From contig JAGTXO010000047.1 of NCBI GenBank assembly GCA_019448385.1, positions 124,001 to 188,000 of the forward strand: DNA of 64,000 bases. The letters run 5' to 3'. Below the pieces are notes generated by a model. The model did not search any database and had not been told where the DNA came from. It saw nothing but the letters and a program-made list of their open reading frames with translations. The translations under genes were made by a program, and so were the position numbers. Positions 59,455 to 64,000 of this stretch are shown piece by piece (position 1 is the stretch's first letter; the number at the start of each line of letters is the position of its first letter). The DNA is from Diacronema lutheri. Lineage: Eukaryota; Haptophyta; Pavlovophyceae; Pavlovales; Pavlovaceae.

Positions 59455-60507
59455 TCACGGCAACGAACCCAACACCAAGCCCTCCTCCATCGCCTTGCCC
59501 ACCTCCTCCTCAGTCGCGATCCGCCGCGCGACCGCGACCGCCGCCTCGGCAAGCGCGCGCTCGCGCGCCGCCTTGCCCAAGAGCAGCTCCGCCGGCTTGT
59601 CCGCAAGCGTGTCCGAGTGTCCGAAAGCAATGTCCGGCATGAGCTCGCGCAGGTCCGCCAACTGCCGCGCGCGCTCGTCCGCCTCGAGCGGCGCGCGCAG
59701 ACTTCGGTCCTGCGACGCCGCAAGCGCGCCAACCGCCGGTCCGAGCGGTGCATGCGGGCGATGCGCGGCCGACAGCCGCTTGACGGCAAGGGCGCGTGAG
59801 CAGAGGCCGACGACGGCGTCGGCAATCTCTGAGAGCAGCGTGGGCACGTGCGCGGCCTGCAAGCCGCCCACCGGCGCGCTGCCCGCGCGCGGCGGCGCGG
59901 GCGTCGCCTGCGCGGACCCGGCGGTGGCGGCGGCGGTGTCGGCCGCGGCGCCGAGCGCGGCCGCGATGCGCGCGGCGTGCACGGCGACGCCCGCCGCCTC
60001 GGCTGCCGTCGCCGTGGCGCTGCCCACGCCGTCGGCGGACGGCGCGCCGGTGACGGCGACGGTGGCCTCGTCGGCGCCGCAGCCCGCCTTGGCCACCACC
60101 GCGCTCGCTCCACGCGTCGGCAGGGGGCGCGCCGGCCCCCGGGGGTCCGCCGCCGCGGCGGCGGTGGCGGTGGCGGTGGCGGCGGCGGCTGCGGCGCGGG
60201 CGGCGCGCGCGGCGGTGGCGAAGCGCGAGGTGCGGCAGGCGAGGAGCTCGTGCACGTTGCCGATCGTCCCGAACAGCGCCGCGCACCGCTTTTCAAACGC
60301 GAGCACGTCGAGCTGCGACTGCGCGGCGCGTTGCGTTGAGGCCGCCCGGTCGAGCGCGGCGCGTGAGGCGGCCGCGGCCTCGGCGGCGACCCGCTGCTGG
60401 CACGTGGCGAGCTGCGCGGTGGCCTTGGCCACGTCGGCGGCGTGCCGCTCGAGGTGGGCGCAGGAAAGTTCCCAGAAATGCGTCAGGCTTCGAATGCGCT
60501 CCTGGTA

Positions 60508-60545
<38 letters not shown>

Positions 60546-63500
60546 GTGGTGAGCTGGTCAAAGGATGGCGGGGGAAGGCCGGGCGTGGCGGGTGGCAGGT
60601 GGGTGGGTGGGTGGGTCGAGGGGTGGGTGGCGGACGGAGTAGGTGGCGGGAAAGCCGGGGGGTCCCGGGGGCGGGTGTGGTTTAAAAAGGATCTCTCGCT
60701 GGTCGTGCACGCGCGCGCTCACCTCCTTTTCAAAGTAGGCGCCGATCAGCCGTCGCACACCCACCAACCCGCCACCGCCACCGCCACCGCCACCGCCGTC
60801 GCCGCTGCCGTCGTCGTCGTCGTCGCCGTCGTCGGCCATGCTGCGACACCCAACCGCATCTCCGCCGCTCCCGCCGCTGCCCGCGCCGCCCGTGCCGCCG
60901 GCGCGTGGCCGCGTCCTGGCCGGGCGTACGAGCACACCCGTAATCTGCGCGAGTTCGTCGAAGTGACGCGCGCATTCGGCTGTCTGCGCAACGAGAAATC
61001 CGCGCCGCACCTGCGCGTGACGCGGGGCGCACGCATCGGTGACGCGGGGCGCACGCATTGGTGACGCGGGGCGGGTCGACGCGGGGCCTGCGGGGCGGCG
61101 CGCGGCCGGCGGCGTCTGCGCGCCGCCCCGCCCACCGGCGAGCGCGCCCCGCGAGCGCAATGCGCCAGTGTCCGAGCGCCAGTGTCCGACCCCAGCCCGC
61201 ATGCTTCCAGCGCCAGTGTCCGACCCCAGCCCGCATGCCTCCAGCGCCAGTGTCCGACCCCAGCCCGCATGCCTCCAGCGCCAGTGTCCGACCCCAGCCC
61301 GCATGCCTCCAGCGCCAGTGTCCGACCCCAGCCCGCATGCCTCCAGCGCCAGTGTCCGACCCCAGCCCGCGTGCCTCCAGCGCCAGTGTCCGACCCCATC
61401 CCGCATGCCTCCAGCGCCAGTGTCCGACCCCAGCCCGCGTGCTTCCAGCGCCAGTGTCCGACCCCAGCCCGCGTGCTTCCAACGCCACTCGCACCGCCCG
61501 AAGGCGCGCGCGCACGCGCGCGGACGCGCGCCCGCCCAACGCGCGAGCGCGCGCGCGCGCAGACGCACCTCGAGGCGATGCGCTTCGTCACGCGCGCCGC
61601 GTACTGCCGCGTACTGCGCGCGCCGCTCGGCCTCGTCGGCTCGTTCGAGGCGCGCGCGCGCGCCGTCGAGCAGTGCGTCGAGTGTGGCGGCCCTCGCGTT
61701 GAGGCGGTCGAGTTCGACGCGGTGCGCTCGTTCGGCGTCGGCAGCGTCCGCGCGCACCTGCGCCGTGGCCGGGGGGTGGGGGGCGGGGGGGGGGGGGGGG
61801 GGGGGGGGGGGACGTGCCGGGTGACGAGCGTGCGCCACGCATGGTGACGGGCGACAGCTGACGCGTGACGCGTGACGCGTGACGCGTGACGCATGACGCG
61901 TGACGCGTGACGCGTGACGGCGCGCTCTCACCTTGGCCAGCACCTCGCCCGTGTGCTCGCGGTCGTCGAGCGACTCGTGCGCGGCGCGCCGCGCGCGCTT
62001 CGCCTCGGCGACCACGTGCTCCGTGCGCGCGCGCATCTGCGCGAGCGCCGTCACGAAAGGCCGGCGTTGCTTGCGTAACCTGCGAAAGGCGAAGTAAGGG
62101 GGTTGGTGCGCGTTGCATGGGCGGTGACGGGCGGGCGGGGGAAGGGTGCGACGCGGCCGGGCGGGCGGGCGGGCGGGCGGGCGGCATGTCGCTATGGTGC
62201 ACGGCGTGGCGCGAGTCCGGGGGGGAGGAGGGGGAATGGACGGGGATGGGGATGGGGGGCGGGGAGGGGGGGGGGGGGGGGGAAGGGGGAAGGGGGGGAA
62301 GGGGGGGGGGGGGGGGGAAAGGGGGGAAATGGAGGGGGGTGGGCTGCGCGCGCACTCGTCGATGGCTGAACGCAGCTTGCGGTTGGTGGCGAGCAGCTGC
62401 GACACGCGGCCATGCGTGTCCTCAAGACGCCGCGCCGCGCGCCCCGCCTCCGCGCGCAGCGCCATGTCCTCATCGGCGAGCACGCGCATCGTTCCCGCGC
62501 CCGCGCGGAGGAGGGCGTCGACTTGCCGCGCGATGTCCGCCTCGTCGCGTTGGTGCCGCTCGAGCAGCAGCTGCTCTGACGCGATGGCGGTCTCGAGCAT
62601 CGCGCTCTCCTCCTCACGCACCTGCGCGCGCAGTCCGGACGGGCGCGGTCCGGACGGGCGCGGTCCGGACGGGCGCAGTCCAGACGGGCGCAGTCCAGAC
62701 GGGCGCAGTCCGGACGGGCGCTTTGAGCAGGTACCCCGCTGAGAGCGCAGGGCGCCATCGTGGGCGGGTGGGCTGGCGCGCGCACAGCGCACGCACGCAC
62801 GCACGCGCACACGCGCACGATGGCGGCGCGCACGCGCACGATGGCGGCGCGCACGCGCACGATGGCGGCGCGCACGCGCACGATGGCGGCGCGCACGCGC
62901 ACGATGGCGGCGCGCACGCGCACGATGGCGGCGCGCACGCGCACGATGGCGGCGCGCACGCGCACGATGGCGGCGCGCACGCGCACGATGGCGGCACGCA
63001 CGCGCACGATGGCGGCGCGCACGCGCACGATGGCGGCACTCACGTTCACTTCAGCAGATGGCGAGCGCAGCGCCTTGACCGCGCGCGAGCGCGGCGACGC
63101 GGCGGCGAACGCGCCCCCTTTGTTGGACGGCGGCGGGCGCGGCGCAACGACGGCGTCGCGCGTACCGTCGGGCGCGGACAGCTTGGCCGCGCCCGCCGAG
63201 CCGACGCTCTCGCCCAGAGCCGCGCGCGTGGCCGCCGCGTCGGCCGGCGCGAGCGAGTCGCCGGTCAAGCTCGGCGACGGGAGCGTCTCAAATGTGGAGC
63301 GCGTGGGCGCGGGCGGCGCGGCGAGGAGCGGGCCGGTGGCGGGGAGCACCGGCGCCGCGGCCGCCACTGCGGCGCCGTGTGCGGGCGCGCCCACCATCAG
63401 CTGCTCGAGCTCGGCGAGCGCGAGGGCGGATCGCACGCCAGGCTCGGCGCCGGCGGACGCGCCCTGCAAGCCTGCGGTCACGGCGGCGGCGATCGCGGCG

Positions 63501-63955
63501 CGCTCGGCGTGGAGCGCGTGTGGGTCGCGCGGCGAGCGCGACCTCGCGCCGCCGCGATCGCCGCCGCCGCCGCCACCACCACCGCGCGCGCCGCCTGCGC
63601 CAACGGCCGGCGCGCCGGCCGGGCGCGCCTTGTGCGGCTTCACCGCATACGGCATGAGCTCGGACATCTGGAGGGAGATGCGCGGCGAGAGCGTCGCGTC
63701 AACGTGCGCGTTGGCGGGTGGCTGGCGCACCGGCGCGCGCGCAAGCGTGCTGCCGCCGCCGCCGCCGCCGCTGTTGGGCGTGCCGCGCGGCGAGCGGCCG
63801 GCCATCGCAGCGGGCGGGAGCGGCGGCACGACGGCCGCGCGGCCGGCGCCGGCGGGCGGCGTGCCGCGGAGGTCGATGAGGTGCGCAGGGCCGGCGGCGT
63901 GAGCGGCCGTCGCGCCCCGCGGCGTGGGCAACGGCGGCATCGACTCTGTCGCCAT
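59455..63955 (-). CDS. Coiled-coil protein, outer-dynein-arm docking complex (ODA1/CCDC114)-like
   Basis: Exons 63955-63044, 62621-62356, 62079-61932, 61757-61569, 61010-60723, 60501-59455; 949 residues. About 300 disordered residues lead into a long coiled coil: EEESAMLETAIASEQLLLER, RRLEDTHGRVSQLLATNRKL, AIDELRKQRRPFVTALAQM, RADAADAERAHRVELDRLNA. The succession LExxxxRxxxxxxxNxxLRxxIDxLRxxRxxF and the later AHESLDDREHTGEVLAK resemble the ODA-DC2 family that anchors outer dynein arms to doublet microtubules; this is by eye only. A later part has QTAECARHFDELAQITGVLV and IRSLTHFWELSCAHLERH, then Ala-rich sequence. Donors GTGCGY and GTGAGN are mixed. Nearly every intron contains a minisatellite or G-run (plus strand). 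Confidence 0.6.
61168..61492. repeat. 34-bp minisatellite, about 9.5 copies
   Basis: Unit CCAGCGCCAGTGTCCGACCC plus CAGCCCGCATGCCT, in intron 4 of the ODA-like gene; copies differ by CGCAT/CGCGT and CTCC/TTCC. Confidence 0.96.
61860..61918. repeat. 7-bp (GTGACGC)n array
   Basis: About eight copies in intron 3 of the ODA-like gene, adjacent to a G-run (61790-61811); the same unit as at 14976-15039 and 21137-21162. Confidence 0.95.
62636..62722. repeat. 15-bp (GTCCGGACGGGCGCA)n array, about 6 copies
   Basis: Near-perfect 15-bp units with GGTCCGG/AGTCCAG variants, at the 3' (sense) end of intron 1 of the ODA-like gene, directly before exon 2. Confidence 0.95.
62814..63035. repeat. 21-bp minisatellite, about 10.5 copies
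   Basis: Unit GATGGCGGCGCGCACGCGCA plus C, starting right after the exon 1 donor of the ODA-like gene; almost no variation. Confidence 0.96.
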
Positions 63956-64000
63956 CCGGCTGGGGTGGCCCCGGGAGGGGGGTCGAACAGACCCAAACGA

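Overview
The window looks like nuclear DNA of a very GC-rich, flagellate, plastid-bearing protist, most likely a haptophyte-type microalga; the lineage is inferred and not proven. The pointers are dense spliceosomal genes, plastid-type proteins with signal-peptide-like starts (ferredoxin-domain proteins, a phytol kinase-like protein), a probable outer-dynein-arm docking coiled-coil, an extracellular Pro-rich giant, long poly-C runs inside introns, and 5' splice sites that mostly read GTGCGY, with two probable GC-AG introns. No tRNA, rRNA, CRISPR array, virus-like element or bacterial operon was seen.

Layout: (1) 1-3632, minus: acylated TIR-like plus leucine-rich-repeat protein, cut by the left edge; 3706-5649, plus: pogo/DDE-type transposase-derived ORF. 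(2) 5740-10839: TPR protein (-), EF-hand/ankyrin protein (+), PTAR1-like prenyltransferase-alpha-repeat protein (-). (3) 10942-16063: plant-type KDM5/JMJ histone demethylase (+). (4) 16286-17957: DnaJ-type zinc-finger protein (-) head-to-head with a ferredoxin-domain protein (+). (5) 18371-26000: class I cyclic-nucleotide phosphodiesterase (+) and a hydroxyproline O-arabinosyltransferase-like enzyme (+). (6) 26040-33446: Kelch protein (-), small basic coiled-coil protein (+), EF-hand multispan membrane protein (+), CAF16-like ABC ATPase (+). (7) 33537-37616: PDZ-ferredoxin protein (-), class II aldolase (+), sarcosine/dimethylglycine-type methyltransferase (-), ketopantoate reductase (+). (8) 38856-46863: OEP61-like tail-anchored TPR protein (-), small membrane protein (+), phytol kinase-like (-), aldo/keto reductase (+). 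(9) 47213-63955: hypothetical (+), four-repeat pore-loop channel-like protein (-), a 2,695-residue Pro-rich (PPSPPP)n membrane glycoprotein (-), ODA-docking-like coiled-coil (-).

Nine head-to-head gene pairs share start-to-start gaps of only 23-185 bp. Introns carry most of the extra DNA: C-runs usually lie on the sense strand, and many introns hold private minisatellites with units of 5-106 bp. Functional links that can be inferred: the arabinosyltransferase would be expected to act on Hyp-rich proteins such as the giant (PPSPPP)n protein about 26 kb away; phytol kinase, two ferredoxin-domain proteins and a DnaJ-Zn protein suggest plastid work; ODA-docking protein, phosphodiesterase and EF-hand proteins suggest flagellar or calcium/cyclic-nucleotide signalling. 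Exon coordinates were derived by hand from splice motifs, reading-frame continuity and family resemblance; no transcript evidence was available.
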